Assembly: GCF_014648435.1 (NCBI RefSeq)
Contig: NZ_BMRC01000017.1
Coordinates: 1-64,000 of the forward strand
Source of the DNA: Nonomuraea spiralis
GTDB taxonomy: Bacteria > Actinomycetota > Actinomycetes > Streptosporangiales > Streptosporangiaceae
Length of the DNA stretch: 64,000 nucleotides
Direction: 5' to 3'
Shown: in pieces, positions 51,062 to 60,542 of the stretch
Layout of the letters: the number at the start of each line of letters is the position of its first letter
How positions within the stretch are numbered: position 1 is the first letter of the stretch
Notes under the pieces: generated by a model
Told to the model about the DNA's origin: nothing
The model's database searches: none
What the model saw: only the letters and a program-made list of their open reading frames with translations
Made by a program: the position numbers and the translations under genes

Positions 51062-52174
51062 TCAGAGGCGGGACCGGTTGCGCTTGCGGCGGATGCCGAA
51101 ACCGAGCCAGACCAGCCCGAACAGCAGGCCGCCGCCGATCACGGCCGACCCGACCGTACGGGTGGAGTCGGTCTGCTTCGAGGCGGCGGCGTCGAGCAGC
51201 GGCGGCTGGGCGGCCGGCGTCACCCGCGAGACCGGGGCCGACGCCTGCGGGGCGGCCCGTACCTGGTCGGGCACGGGATCGACGAGCTGTCCGACCGGGG
51301 TCACCTTGCCCCTGACCGAGAAGCCCCAGTCGAGCAGCTTGGCCACCTCGTCCCAGAAGTAGCCCTCGTGCCGCATGATCGTGACGAGGACCGTGTGGCC
51401 GCCGCGGGTGGCCGCACCGACGAAGCTGCCCTGCGCCTTCGAGGTCCAGCCGTTCTTGACGCCGATCATGCCCTGGTAGCGCCAGAGCAGCTTGTTGTGG
51501 TTGCTGATCTCGTAGTAGTCCTTGGGTGCCGGAAACTTCGCGGTCTTTGTGCTGATATATCGGCGGAAATCGGGGTTCGCGAGGCCGGCGCGGGCGATCA
51601 GCGCCAGGTCGTACGCCGAGCTGCTCTGACCGGGCTTGTCCAGGCCGCTCGGCGTCTTCGCCACCGTGTCGTACGCCTGGAGCCGCTTGGCCTCGGCGTT
51701 CATGTCGCGCATGGTCTGCGGGACGCCGCCGTTCGTCTCGGCCAGCGCCATGGCCGCGTCGTTGCCCGACGACATCATCAGCGCGCGGAACAGGTCGTCC
51801 ACCTTGTACGTCATCTTGGGCGTCAGCCCGACCGCCGTGCCCTCCTGGTTGCAGGCGTTCTGGCTGGGCCGGACCTTGCGGTTCTTGTCGAGCTTCGGCA
51901 GGAGCGTCAGGGCGGTGAGCGTCTTGAGCGTGCTCGCGGGCAGGTAGCGCCCGTGGGCGTCCTTCGCGGCGAGTACCTGGCCCGTCTCCACGTCCGCGAT
52001 GACGTAGGAAGTAGCCTTGCTCTTGGGTGGCGCCTTGACGCCTTCCGGGTGCACCAGCCCACGGCTTCCCAGTGCGTCACCTCCGACCGGTGTCGTCGGG
52101 GCGGCGGTCGCGGTCCCGCTCGTGAGCGTGACCGCGGCGAGAAGTGCCGTAACCGGCACAAATTTCGTCCACAT
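51062..52174 (-). CDS. dacA: D-alanyl-D-alanine carboxypeptidase (S11)
   Basis: 370 residues: signal peptide (cleavage near TATA-APT, about 24), peptidase domain with S81-T-L-K84, S136-G-N138 and K240-N-G242, and a C-terminal membrane anchor (about 343-360) with an Arg/Lys tail. Trims the terminal D-Ala from peptidoglycan pentapeptides outside the membrane. Neighbours YihY and SCO4848-like genes match the S. coelicolor order from memory. Confidence 0.92.
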   Translation of the reverse strand: MWTKFVPVTALLAAVTLTSGTATAAPTTPVGGDALGSRGLVHPEGVKAPPKSKATSYVIADVETGQVLAAKDAHGRYLPASTLKTLTALTLLPKLDKNRKVRPSQNACNQEGTAVGLTPKMTYKVDDLFRALMMSSGNDAAMALAETNGGVPQTMRDMNAEAKRLQAYDTVAKTPSGLDKPGQSSSAYDLALIARAGLANPDFRRYISTKTAKFPAPKDYYEISNHNKLLWRYQGMIGVKNGWTSKAQGSFVGAATRGGHTVLVTIMRHEGYFWDEVAKLLDWGFSVRGKVTPVGQLVDPVPDQVRAAPQASAPVSRVTPAAQPPLLDAAASKQTDSTRTVGSAVIGGGLLFGLVWLGFGIRRKRNRSRL

Positions 52175-52252
52175 GGCGGTCTCAGCGTAGCTCCGTGTGA
52201 ATGCCCATGTGGCGACACATTCCCCGGATGATCCGCCTTCGATACTGGAGAG

Positions 52253-52483
52253 ATGACCATGTCACCAAAGATCGCCGGATTCCTCGTCATCCTCGGCGTG
52301 TTCATGATCGTCGAGTGGATCAACCTGGGGTTTAACTTGGCCGATGGGCACCCCACCGGCTTCTACGTCGTGCACGGGATCCTGATCGGGGTGAACGTGA
52401 TCCTCGGTGCGGTGCTGGCGGTGATCGGATGGCGCGGTCTGCGCGAGGCCGGGATCAGGCGTCGCAAAGAAGGCGCCGGGTGA
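52253..52483 (+). CDS. SCO4848-family small membrane protein
   Basis: 76 residues, two helices (about 8-26 and 40-60), basic C-terminus. Size, topology and position beside dacA match the actinobacterial SCO4848 family. Function unknown. ATG after GGAGAG. Its last 29 bp overlap the end of the convergent ATP-grasp gene. Confidence 0.75.
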   Translation: MTMSPKIAGFLVILGVFMIVEWINLGFNLADGHPTGFYVVHGILIGVNVILGAVLAVIGWRGLREAGIRRRKEGAG

Positions 52484-53846
52484 GCGCGTGCAGCTCGTCG
52501 GCCTCCTCGCGTGAGTCGCCGATGGTGGTGAAACCCAGTTTCCCGTACTCGGGGAGGGCGCCGAGCAGGTGGAAGACGTTGCCGGTACGCCGGTCGGCGT
52601 CGAAGCCGATGCCGAGCCGCCCGGCGGTGCGCATGACCTCGCCCGGCGCGCGGCCGCGCAGGCAGGGCGCGGAGCAGTTGTCGGTCGCGGTGTAGAACTT
52701 CGGCTGGTTCCCGGCCATGAGGAGACCGGTGGCCGCGTCGTACCTCGCCCCGGTCGTCAGCACCGCGGCCCCGTACGGGTGCGTCGTGCCGCCGATCCTG
52801 AGGTTGATCTCGCACAGCAGCGCGGCGTACCCGGCGTCGGCCTTTAGGGCGAAGAAGTCCATGCCGAACAGGCCGACCACGCCGCGCTCGGCCAGGATTC
52901 CGGCGATCCGCTCGGCCGACTCGCCCACCTCGTGCCGGTACTCGGGGGCGGCGGGGAACGTGCAACCCTGGTAGACGTCGTTGTTGGGGCCCCCGAGCAC
53001 CTGGTCGTGGGTGGCCAGCACCGCGGCATGGCCCCCGGGCGTGATTCGGGCCAGGGCGCTCGGGTAGTAGAGCGGGCGATGTTCGATGAACTCCTCCACC
53101 ACCGCCCCGCGATCCCTGATCTTCGTCGTGAAGCTCGTCCAGGTCTCCCCGGCCGCCGAAAATCGGGTCATCGACCGGTCGGCCTTGCTGACGATGGCGT
53201 TGCCGAGGCCCGAGTAGCCGTCGTTGAGCTTGACGATCACCCGTTCGCCCGGCAGGGAGTCGATGGCCTCGTCGATCGCGATGATGCTGTGCACGTCGCC
53301 GAAGCCGCGGGCCATGGGCACCCCGGCCTCGTGCCCGACCTCGCGGGCGCCGCTCTTGGAGCCGTAGTAGGCCAGTGAGGTGGCGGGGCCGTAGATGGGG
53401 ACGTTGAGTAACGCGGCCAGCTCCTCCTCGGTCTCGCTGAGGACGAACGGCACCAGCCAGGCGTCGGAGTCGATCGCCGACCGTAGCCGGTCGAGGACGT
53501 CGGGTCGGCGCAGCAGCGTCCGGGTGAGGGGTTGCGACCAGGGCTCGTCGAGGCTGATGAGCCGCAGGCGCTCGGCGGCGTCGTCCGGGTCGGGAAGGAA
53601 GCCGAGGTAGTAGTCGATGATGTCGGGGTCGATCGGCGCGGAGGAGAGGTAGATCACCTTGACCCCGGGGGCCCGGAGCGTCAGGAGGAGGAAGAGCAGG
53701 CGCTCCTCGTACGATCTGGCTGCCGTGATGCGGCGGAGCTCGTCCTGCGGGAGGGAGAGCGAGGGTACGACCACCAGGGTCCCCTCACTCGGCTCGAAGA
53801 TGCTCAACCCGGCATACTTCTCCCCGAACGGGATATTAGTGATCAT
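52455..53846 (-). CDS. ATP-grasp peptide ligase, PGM1-related
   Basis: 463 residues. N-terminal pre-ATP-grasp domain (about 20-170: VVVPSLSLPQDELRRI, VIYLSSAPIDPDIIDYYLG), central ATP-grasp (about 170-400: RVIVKLNDGYSGLGNAIV for ATP; FGMDFFALKA and LCEINLRIGGTTHPYG for Mg), and a C-terminal PGM1_C-like region. The best-known relative, PGM1 of pheganomycin biosynthesis, joins an unusual amino acid to a ribosomal peptide. No precursor peptide gene is evident nearby. The ATG lacks a ribosome site and sits in an AT-richer leader. Substrates unknown. Confidence 0.78.
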   Translation of the reverse strand: MITNIPFGEKYAGLSIFEPSEGTLVVVPSLSLPQDELRRITAARSYEERLLFLLLTLRAPGVKVIYLSSAPIDPDIIDYYLGFLPDPDDAAERLRLISLDEPWSQPLTRTLLRRPDVLDRLRSAIDSDAWLVPFVLSETEEELAALLNVPIYGPATSLAYYGSKSGAREVGHEAGVPMARGFGDVHSIIAIDEAIDSLPGERVIVKLNDGYSGLGNAIVSKADRSMTRFSAAGETWTSFTTKIRDRGAVVEEFIEHRPLYYPSALARITPGGHAAVLATHDQVLGGPNNDVYQGCTFPAAPEYRHEVGESAERIAGILAERGVVGLFGMDFFALKADAGYAALLCEINLRIGGTTHPYGAAVLTTGARYDAATGLLMAGNQPKFYTATDNCSAPCLRGRAPGEVMRTAGRLGIGFDADRRTGNVFHLLGALPEYGKLGFTTIGDSREEADELHALTRRLLCDA

Positions 53847-54331
53847 ATTGCGAGTGAAACACGCATTCTTCACAAATGCAGCAAGCGCTAAAGTGTCATG
53901 ACCATGACAGAAGGTGACAGGATTCGAAATCGGTGAACACGTTTGGAAGTGGCGACATCGGGTCACGATCAACTGATCCCTTGTGACTATTTCCGGATCA
54001 GGTAGACCTGTGCGGAACGTGACCACCTGCGGTTACGGGCATGCTGTCAGCCAACTTTTGGTGTATCTGTCGGCGCGAAGCCGCACGGTAGCGATAAAGT
54101 CGAGGCATCGCCATCGGGCTCACGGCCAACCGCTGTGCACCCGGGCTGCTGCGACCGATGAACGCTAAGCCCGTGCTGACGACCTCGCACCGATACCTCC
54201 GGGTGTGGCTTTCGATTCGCCGAGCGGCCGCCTCAACCAGGTGGCAACCGCGGGATGGACGAATATTGAGAGCGTTATGAGCCGCCGTCGGGGTTGTGGA
54301 CGCGCGGCCACGACGGGATGGATGGTGACAT
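53847..54331. other. 485-bp intergenic region between ATP-grasp and M20 genes
   Basis: No convincing gene on either strand: open frames here have poor third-position bias and no ribosome sites. It is less GC-rich than the surroundings. It contains TGTCAT-GACC-ATGACA (53894-53909), GATT-CGA-AATC (53921-53931) and a hairpin CTGATCC/GGATCAG (53973-53979, 53995-54001). Both flanking genes start at its edges, so it holds two divergent promoters. Confidence 0.6.
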
Positions 54332-55555
54332 ATGCGGGGACGTGAGCTGCGGGGGGAACTGGACGCGTTCCTGGCGGAGACCGAGCAGGAGCTGGTGGCG
54401 TTCCGTCGCGACCTGCACATGCATCCTGAGCTGGCCTTCGCCGAATACCGTACGACCCAGCGCATCGCCGACCGGTTGACCGCCGCGGGGCTGACCCCGT
54501 CGGTGTTGCCGCGCGGCACCGGCCTCATCTGCGACGTGGGCAACGGCGACGGGCCCACGGTCGCGCTGCGGGCCGACATCGACGCGCTGCCGCTCCAGGA
54601 CGAGAAGGACGTGCCCTACCGTTCCACCGTCCCCGGCGCCTGCCACGCCTGCGGGCACGACGTGCACACCACCGTCCTGCTCGGGACCTCGATCTTCCTG
54701 GCCCAGCAGGCCGCGGCGGGGTTGCTGCCGGGCCGGGTCAGGCTGATCTTCCAGCCCGCCGAGGAGCTGCCCGGCGGCGCCCTGGAGGTCATGGCCCACG
54801 GCGGCATCAGCGGCGTCGACCGCATCTTCGGCCTCCACTGCGACCCGCGCGTCGACGTCGGCCAGCTCGGCCTGCGGAGCGGCCCGATCACCTCGGCCTG
54901 CGACAAGCTCGTCGTCAGGGTCTCCGGCCCCGGCGGCCACACCGCCCGTCCTCACCTGACGGCCGACCTGGTCTTCGCCCTCGCCAAGATCCTCACCGAG
55001 CTGCCCGCCGCGCTCTCCCGCCGGGTCGACCCGCGTTCCTCGCTCAGCCTCGTCTGGGGCCGGGTCGAGGCGGGCTCGGCGGCCAACGCGATCCCCGACG
55101 ACGGCATCGCCGAGGGCACGATCCGCTGCCTCGACGAGAACGCCTGGCACGCCGCGCCCGACCTGATCAAGGCCCTGCTGGAGTCCGTCGCCGGCGCCTA
55201 CGGCGTCGAGGCCGTCATGGACTACACCCGCGGGGTGCCGCCGGTCGTCAATGACGAGGTCAGCGTCGAGATGCTGGCCGAGGCGGCCGAACGGGCCCTC
55301 GGCGCCGGCGCGGTGGTGCCGACCCAGCAGTCGCTCGGCGGCGAGGACTTCGCCTGGTACCTGGAGTCGATCCCCGGCGCCTTCGCTCGGCTCGGCACGC
55401 GCTCGCCCGACGGCGTCACGTACGACATCCACCAGGGCACCTTCGACGTCGACGAGAAGGCGATCGCGATGGGCGTGCGGGTGATGGCGACCACGGCGCT
55501 GACCGCGCTGTGGGACGTCGGCCCGCTCGACTCGATCAGCACCGCCATGGCCTGA
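54332..55555 (+). CDS. M20D-family amidohydrolase (N-acyl amino acid hydrolase type)
   Basis: 407 residues. Metal-binding ALRADIDALPL, ACHACGHDVHTT and PAEELPGGA, then the lid/dimer domain (VVRVSGPGGHTARPHLTADLV). Cleaves amide-linked amino acids such as N-acetyl or IAA conjugates. No signal peptide. ATG 54332 with GGATGG. Divergent from the peptide ligase, raising the idea of a make/break pair for an amide-linked metabolite. Confidence 0.87.
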   Translation: MRGRELRGELDAFLAETEQELVAFRRDLHMHPELAFAEYRTTQRIADRLTAAGLTPSVLPRGTGLICDVGNGDGPTVALRADIDALPLQDEKDVPYRSTVPGACHACGHDVHTTVLLGTSIFLAQQAAAGLLPGRVRLIFQPAEELPGGALEVMAHGGISGVDRIFGLHCDPRVDVGQLGLRSGPITSACDKLVVRVSGPGGHTARPHLTADLVFALAKILTELPAALSRRVDPRSSLSLVWGRVEAGSAANAIPDDGIAEGTIRCLDENAWHAAPDLIKALLESVAGAYGVEAVMDYTRGVPPVVNDEVSVEMLAEAAERALGAGAVVPTQQSLGGEDFAWYLESIPGAFARLGTRSPDGVTYDIHQGTFDVDEKAIAMGVRVMATTALTALWDVGPLDSISTAMA

Positions 55556-55563
55556 GCCCCGGT

Positions 55564-55598
55564 CCGACGGCCCGCCGCGCGACGCGGCGGGCCGTCGG
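55564..55598. terminator. Strong bidirectional terminator
   Basis: A perfect 16-bp stem (55564-55579 and 55583-55598) with a 3-nt loop, in the 47-bp gap between two convergent genes. Confidence 0.85.
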
Positions 55599-55602
55599 CG
55601 TG

Positions 55603-57483
55603 TCAGGCGAGCCTGCCGAACACCACCGGCAGGCGCAGGGACGAGTGCCCCGGCGAGACGGTGACCCGGGTGCCGGCCGGGTAGCGCAGGGTGTAGTCGC
55701 GGTCGGTCGAGATGATCACCAGGCCCAGCCGGTGGCCCTTCTTGAACAGGTAGTCCTTGGGCTGGAAGTCCCAGGTGAAGGTGTACTCCTTGCCGGGGCG
55801 CAGCGGTTCCGTGCGATCGGCGCGGTGGCGGTTGCGCACGTCGAGCCAGCCCCGGGAGACGATCTTGTACGGGGTCGTCGCCGTGCCGAGCCGTCTGAGC
55901 GTCGTGCACCCGGTGTCACCGGGGACGCCCTCGCCGTAGCAGTAGGTCTGGCCGGTCGACAGCAGTGTGCCGTCCGGGCGCACGTCGGTGCCGTAGTCCA
56001 CCAGCAACGCCGTCAGGTACGGCGAGGCGCCGTCCTTGAACGAGGCCCGCACCGACACCGTCGGCGTCCCGGAGATCCGTACGTCGGCAGGCAGTTCGCC
56101 GGTCCGGTACGCCAGCCGGTTGGGGTCGGCCCCGGCCGTCTCCACCAGTTGCTCGGCCGTCCTGGTGCTCTGGTCCACGAAGGACTCCCTGGCCGACAGC
56201 GGCCGGGGCAGCAGGCCGAGTCGTTCGCCCGAGGCCGGGTGGAGCGAGACCGTCGTCGCGCCGGGCAGCGGCCAGGAGGCGTGCTGCTGCCACTCGCCGA
56301 CGCCGATCTCCACGTCGGCCTGCGGCTCGCGCATGATGCCGGAGTCGATGCCCTGGAGCCAGTAGTCGAACCAGCCGTGCAGCTGGCGCAGCCATTCGGC
56401 GGTGCGCAGGCTGAAGGGGTTCATGTGGGTGCCCTGGTGCAACCAGATCTTGCGGGGCACGTTCCGCTTGGCCAGGGCGTACCACCATTGGGCGAACTGC
56501 TTGCTCTTGACGTTCCAGTCGTTGAGCCCGTGCACGAGGAAGACGCTGGCCTTCACCTTGTTCACGTCGTTGACGTAGTTGCGGGCGTCCCAGAGCGGGC
56601 TGTAGTCGCCGGTGACCCGGTCCTGGTTCGCGGTGAGCGCGTCCATCTTCGCGCCGCAGACCTCGAAGCCCTTGTCCCTGGTCAGCACGAACTTGGCCAG
56701 CACGTCCAGGTCCTCGCCCTGGTAGCCGCCGGGGGCCAGCACGCCGCCGTTGGCGCGGTAGTAGTCGTACCAGCTGGAGATGGCGGCGATCGGGACGATC
56801 GTCTTCAGGCCCTCGACGCCGGTCGAGGCGACGGCGTTGGGCAGCGTGCCGTTGTAGGAGACGCCGATCATGCCGACCTTGCCCGTGGACCAGGTGGCGC
56901 TCACCTCGTTGCCGTCGGCGTCGAAGCCGCGGGCGCGGCCGTTCAGCCAGTCGATGGCGGCCTTGGGGCCCGCGGTCTCGTTCCGGTCGCCGGAGGACGG
57001 GCAGCCGGTGGCGCGGGCGCTGCCGACGTTCTCGACCAGGGCGATGGCGTAGCCGCGGGGCAGGAAGTAGTTGTCGTAGTAGCCGTCGAAGGGCTCGCCG
57101 GCCAGCTTGTCCGTCATCGACTTCAACGTGGGCAGCGGGTTGCCGTTCTCGTCGACGTCCACGGGATGGTTGGGGACGTCGTTGCCGGGTGCGTAGTAGG
57201 GGCTGGCCTCCATGATCACGGGGACCTTGAGTCCCTGGTCGGTCTCCTTGGGACGCAGGATGTCCATGGCGACCCGGTCGGGCTGCCCGTCGTCGTCGCT
57301 GTCGGTCCCGGCGACCTCGACGAACACCGTCTGCTTGACGGCGTCGGCGCGGGAGAAGACCGGCTGGGTCGCGTTGTTCTCGATCTTGATCGCGGGGGTG
57401 ACGGCCGTCGCCGGGGAGGCGCCGCTCATGGTCACGGTGAGGATCGCGACCAGCGGTACGGCCAGTGCCTTCCAAGGGTGCAT
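55603..57483 (-). CDS. Secreted X-Pro dipeptidyl-peptidase/CocE-type hydrolase (S15)
   Basis: 626 residues: signal peptide (cleavage near ATA-VTP, about 27), alpha/beta-hydrolase domain with nucleophile elbow GVSYNGTLP, acid region VHGLNDWNVKSKQ, catalytic-type His in LHQGTHMNPF, and the C-terminal beta-sandwich (about 420-620) of the CocE/NonD family. Probably cleaves X-Pro dipeptides or esters outside the cell. ATG with CGGAG. The 287 bp upstream, up to the BMP gene, hold only promoters as far as I can see. Confidence 0.88.
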   Translation of the reverse strand: MHPWKALAVPLVAILTVTMSGASPATAVTPAIKIENNATQPVFSRADAVKQTVFVEVAGTDSDDDGQPDRVAMDILRPKETDQGLKVPVIMEASPYYAPGNDVPNHPVDVDENGNPLPTLKSMTDKLAGEPFDGYYDNYFLPRGYAIALVENVGSARATGCPSSGDRNETAGPKAAIDWLNGRARGFDADGNEVSATWSTGKVGMIGVSYNGTLPNAVASTGVEGLKTIVPIAAISSWYDYYRANGGVLAPGGYQGEDLDVLAKFVLTRDKGFEVCGAKMDALTANQDRVTGDYSPLWDARNYVNDVNKVKASVFLVHGLNDWNVKSKQFAQWWYALAKRNVPRKIWLHQGTHMNPFSLRTAEWLRQLHGWFDYWLQGIDSGIMREPQADVEIGVGEWQQHASWPLPGATTVSLHPASGERLGLLPRPLSARESFVDQSTRTAEQLVETAGADPNRLAYRTGELPADVRISGTPTVSVRASFKDGASPYLTALLVDYGTDVRPDGTLLSTGQTYCYGEGVPGDTGCTTLRRLGTATTPYKIVSRGWLDVRNRHRADRTEPLRPGKEYTFTWDFQPKDYLFKKGHRLGLVIISTDRDYTLRYPAGTRVTVSPGHSSLRLPVVFGRLA

Positions 57484-57770
57484 ACGGGCTCCGATACGAA
57501 ATTTCCACCGTTGATCGGAATCTCTGCCATGATCGACCGCTCGGCAAGGGCCCCTTCCATACCAAACTTGGGCAAAACTTTCCGGCGCCGCCCCAAGTGC
57601 CTGAACCCAGATTCAGGTCACGGACGCGCTTGATGTCGATAACGGAGCGGTTGCGACCCTGTGTGCCGGTTTGGTCTGCCCTGGTCAAGCAACTATCTTC
57701 CGTGCAGGTGCCGTACGTTTCTTCGCGCCTGCGATGAAGTTCGACGGCGAGGAAATGGAAGGGAGTCGCC

Positions 57771-58838
57771 TTGCTCGGCAAGCGATTCAGCAGGATTGCC
57801 GTCGGTTCGGTAGCCGGCGTCATGCTCATGGCGGCCGCGGCCTGCGGCGGCGGCGATGGTGGCACCTCGGCGAGCACGCAGCCGAGCTCCGGCGCGAGCA
57901 GCGAGGCCCCCAAGGGCGGTCTGAAGGTCGGTCTGGCGTTCGACGTCGGCGGCCGTGGCGACAAGTCGTTCAACGACGCCGCCTACGCGGGCCTGGAGAA
58001 GGCCAAGACGGAGCTGAACGCCGACATCAAGGAGCTGAGCCCGGCGGCCGACGGCTCCAACCGCGGCGACCTGCTGCGCCAGCTCGCGGACGCGGGCTAC
58101 AACCCGATCATCGGTGTCGGCTTCGCGTACGGCGACGACATCAAGAAGACCGCCGCCGAGTACCCCGACGTGCAGTTCGCCGTCGTCGACTCGGCCTCCA
58201 ACGGCCCGAACGTGACCGGCCTGCTGTTCGCCGAGGAGCAGGGCTCCTACCTGGCGGGCGTCGCCGCGGCGACCAAGTCGAAGAGCGGCCACGTCGGCTT
58301 CGTGGGCGGCGTCGAGAACGACCTGATCAAGAAGTTCCAGGCGGGCTTCGTGATGGGCGTCAAGTCGGTCAAGCCGGACATGAAGATCGACATCAAGTAC
58401 CTCACCCCCGACGGTGACTTCTCCGGCTTCAAGGCCCCCGACAAGGGCAAGGTCGCGGCCGAGAAGATGTTCCAGGACGGCGCGGACATCGTCTACCACG
58501 CCGCCGGCGACTCCGGCCTCGGCGTGTTCCAGGCGGCGGCCGCGGCCAAGAAGAAGGCCATCGGCGTCGACTCCGACCAGCGCCAGACGGTCAAGGAGAC
58601 CGACCTTCAGGCGGTCATCATGACCTCGATGCTCAAGCGCGTGGACGTCGGCGTCTTCGAGTTCGTCAAGGCCTTCCAGGGTGGCGCCAAGGGCGGCAGC
58701 AACACCGTCTACGACCTCAAGGTCGACGGTGTGGGCCTGTCCACCACCGGTGGCGAGATCGATGACATCAAGGACAAGCTCGACGCTGCCAAGAAGGACA
58801 TCGTCGACGGCAAAGTCACGGTTCCGTCCAAGCCGTAA
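57771..58838 (+). CDS. BMP-family nucleoside-binding lipoprotein
   Basis: 355 residues from TTG with GAAGGGAG upstream. Lipobox AAAAC (Cys25), Ser/Gly-rich linker, then a BMP/PnrA fold (VGLAFDVGGRGDKSFNDAA; IGVDSDQRQTV). Binds nucleosides such as cytidine or adenosine for the transporter encoded next; the following cdd and deoA genes support this. First gene of the salvage operon. Confidence 0.92.
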   Translation: MLGKRFSRIAVGSVAGVMLMAAAACGGGDGGTSASTQPSSGASSEAPKGGLKVGLAFDVGGRGDKSFNDAAYAGLEKAKTELNADIKELSPAADGSNRGDLLRQLADAGYNPIIGVGFAYGDDIKKTAAEYPDVQFAVVDSASNGPNVTGLLFAEEQGSYLAGVAAATKSKSGHVGFVGGVENDLIKKFQAGFVMGVKSVKPDMKIDIKYLTPDGDFSGFKAPDKGKVAAEKMFQDGADIVYHAAGDSGLGVFQAAAAAKKKAIGVDSDQRQTVKETDLQAVIMTSMLKRVDVGVFEFVKAFQGGAKGGSNTVYDLKVDGVGLSTTGGEIDDIKDKLDAAKKDIVDGKVTVPSKP

Positions 58839-58859
58839 TCTGGGTAGGAGAGACGACCG

Positions 58860-58887
58860 AGGGCCCGGAGTCCCCACTTCGGGCCTT
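58860..58887 (+). terminator. Attenuator-like hairpin between BMP and ATPase genes
   Basis: Stem 58860-58867/58880-58887 (8 bp, one wobble) with a 12-nt loop. A weak terminator here would give more binding protein than transporter. Confidence 0.45.
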
Positions 58888-58934
58888 TGGTCTATATCCC
58901 CCCCTTTCCGCCCCCATGCTCTAGGAGAGGCGTA

Positions 58935-60542
58935 ATGAGCTCGGACACCCTCGCCGCGGTGCAACCCGCCGTAGAGCTGGAGGGCATCACCAAGCGTTTC
59001 CCCGGTGTCGTCGCCAACCACGACATCCGCATCACCGTCGAACCCGGCACGGTCCATGCGATCGTCGGGGAGAACGGCGCGGGCAAGTCGACCCTGATGA
59101 AGATCCTGTACGGCATGCAGAAGCCGGACGAGGGCACGATCAAGGTCAACGGCCGCGAGGTGACGTTCCGTACCCCCAGCGACGCCATCGACGTCGGCAT
59201 CGGCATGGTCCACCAGCACTTCATGCTGGCCGACAACTTCACCGTGCTGGAGAACATCGTTCTCGGCGCCGAGCCCACCAAGGCCGGTGTGCTCGACACC
59301 GGCAAGGCCAGGGCGCGCATCGCCCAGCTCGCCAGCAGCCACGGCCTGCGCGTCGACCCCGACGCGCTGGTGGAGGACCTCGGCGTCGGCGACCGGCAGC
59401 GCGTGGAGATCCTCAAGGTCCTCTACCGCGGCGCCCGCATCCTCATCCTCGACGAGCCGACGGCGGTGCTCGTGCCGCAGGAGGTCGAGGAGCTGTTCCA
59501 GAACCTGCGCGAGCTCAAGGCCGACGGGCTGACCGTCATCTTCATCTCGCACAAGCTCGACGAGGTGCTGAACATCGCCGACGCGATCACCGTGATCCGC
59601 CGCGGCACCACCGTCGCCAGCGTCAACCCGGCCGAGGTCACCGCGCGCCGGCTCGCCGAGCTGATGGTCGGCAGCGAGCTGCCCACGCCGGAGACCCGCG
59701 AGTCCACCGTGCGCGAGGACGTCACGCTGAGCGTGTCGCGCCTGACGATGGAGGCCGGCGGCTTCCGTCCCGTCCCCAAGGGCACCTCCGTCGGCCTGTA
59801 CGTCGACAAGCTGCGCGAGGAGGGCAAGCGCCTGCTCCTCGACGACGTCTCCTTCGACATCCACGCCGGCCAGATCCTGGGCGTCGCCGGGGTCGAGGGC
59901 AACGGCCAGTCGGAGCTGATCGAGGCGATCATGGGCATGCGTCCCGCCCACGGCACGATCACCCTCGGCGGCGTGGACATCAGCGCCTGGTCCACGCTGA
60001 AGCGCAGGGAGGCCGGCATCGGCTACATCCCCGAGGACCGCCACCGGCAGGGCCTTCTGCTGGAGGCGTCCCTGTGGGAGAACCGGGTGCTCGGCCACCA
60101 GACCAGGCCCCCGGCGCGCAGCGGCATCTGGGTCGACCGGCGTGCCTCCAAGGCCGACACCGAGCGCATCGTCAAGGAGTACGACGTGCGCACCCCCAGC
60201 GTGGACACCCTGGCCCTGGCCCTGTCCGGCGGCAACCAGCAGAAGCTGATCGTCGGCCGCGAGATGAGCGGCGAGCCGTCGTTCCTCATCGCCGCGCACC
60301 CCACCCGGGGCGTCGACGTGGGCGCGCAGGCCGCCATCTGGGACCACCTGCGCAACGCGCGGGCCGCCGGCCTGGCCGTGCTGCTGATCTCCGCCGACCT
60401 CGACGAGCTGATCGGCCTGTCCGACACGATCAGGGTCATCCTGCGCGGCCGGCTCGTGGCCGAACTCGATCCTTCCGACGTCACGCCCGAGCGGCTTGGC
60501 GGTTACATGACCGGCGCCATCGCCGGCACTGAGGAGACGTGA
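58935..60542 (+). CDS. Nucleoside ABC transporter ATPase (double NBD, YufO/NupO type)
   Basis: 535 residues, two fused nucleotide-binding domains. The first has GENGAGKST, MVHQHFML and ILILDEPTAVL; the second has a GVEGNGQSE loop, LSGGNQQKLIVGRE and AHPTRGVDVGA, the degenerate form usual for sugar/nucleoside importers. An insert at about 262-300 lies between the domains. ATG with AGGAGAGG. The TGA overlaps the permease ATG. Confidence 0.93.
   Translation: MSSDTLAAVQPAVELEGITKRFPGVVANHDIRITVEPGTVHAIVGENGAGKSTLMKILYGMQKPDEGTIKVNGREVTFRTPSDAIDVGIGMVHQHFMLADNFTVLENIVLGAEPTKAGVLDTGKARARIAQLASSHGLRVDPDALVEDLGVGDRQRVEILKVLYRGARILILDEPTAVLVPQEVEELFQNLRELKADGLTVIFISHKLDEVLNIADAITVIRRGTTVASVNPAEVTARRLAELMVGSELPTPETRESTVREDVTLSVSRLTMEAGGFRPVPKGTSVGLYVDKLREEGKRLLLDDVSFDIHAGQILGVAGVEGNGQSELIEAIMGMRPAHGTITLGGVDISAWSTLKRREAGIGYIPEDRHRQGLLLEASLWENRVLGHQTRPPARSGIWVDRRASKADTERIVKEYDVRTPSVDTLALALSGGNQQKLIVGREMSGEPSFLIAAHPTRGVDVGAQAAIWDHLRNARAAGLAVLLISADLDELIGLSDTIRVILRGRLVAELDPSDVTPERLGGYMTGAIAGTEET

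Noticed and set aside
53998..54579. Minus-strand open frame in the 485-bp gap
   Set aside because: No ribosome site, overlaps the M20D start, and codon third positions are not GC-biased.
57693..60347. 884-codon open frame antisense to the BMP and ATPase genes
   Set aside because: Shadow frame; the sense strand encodes recognisable transporter proteins.
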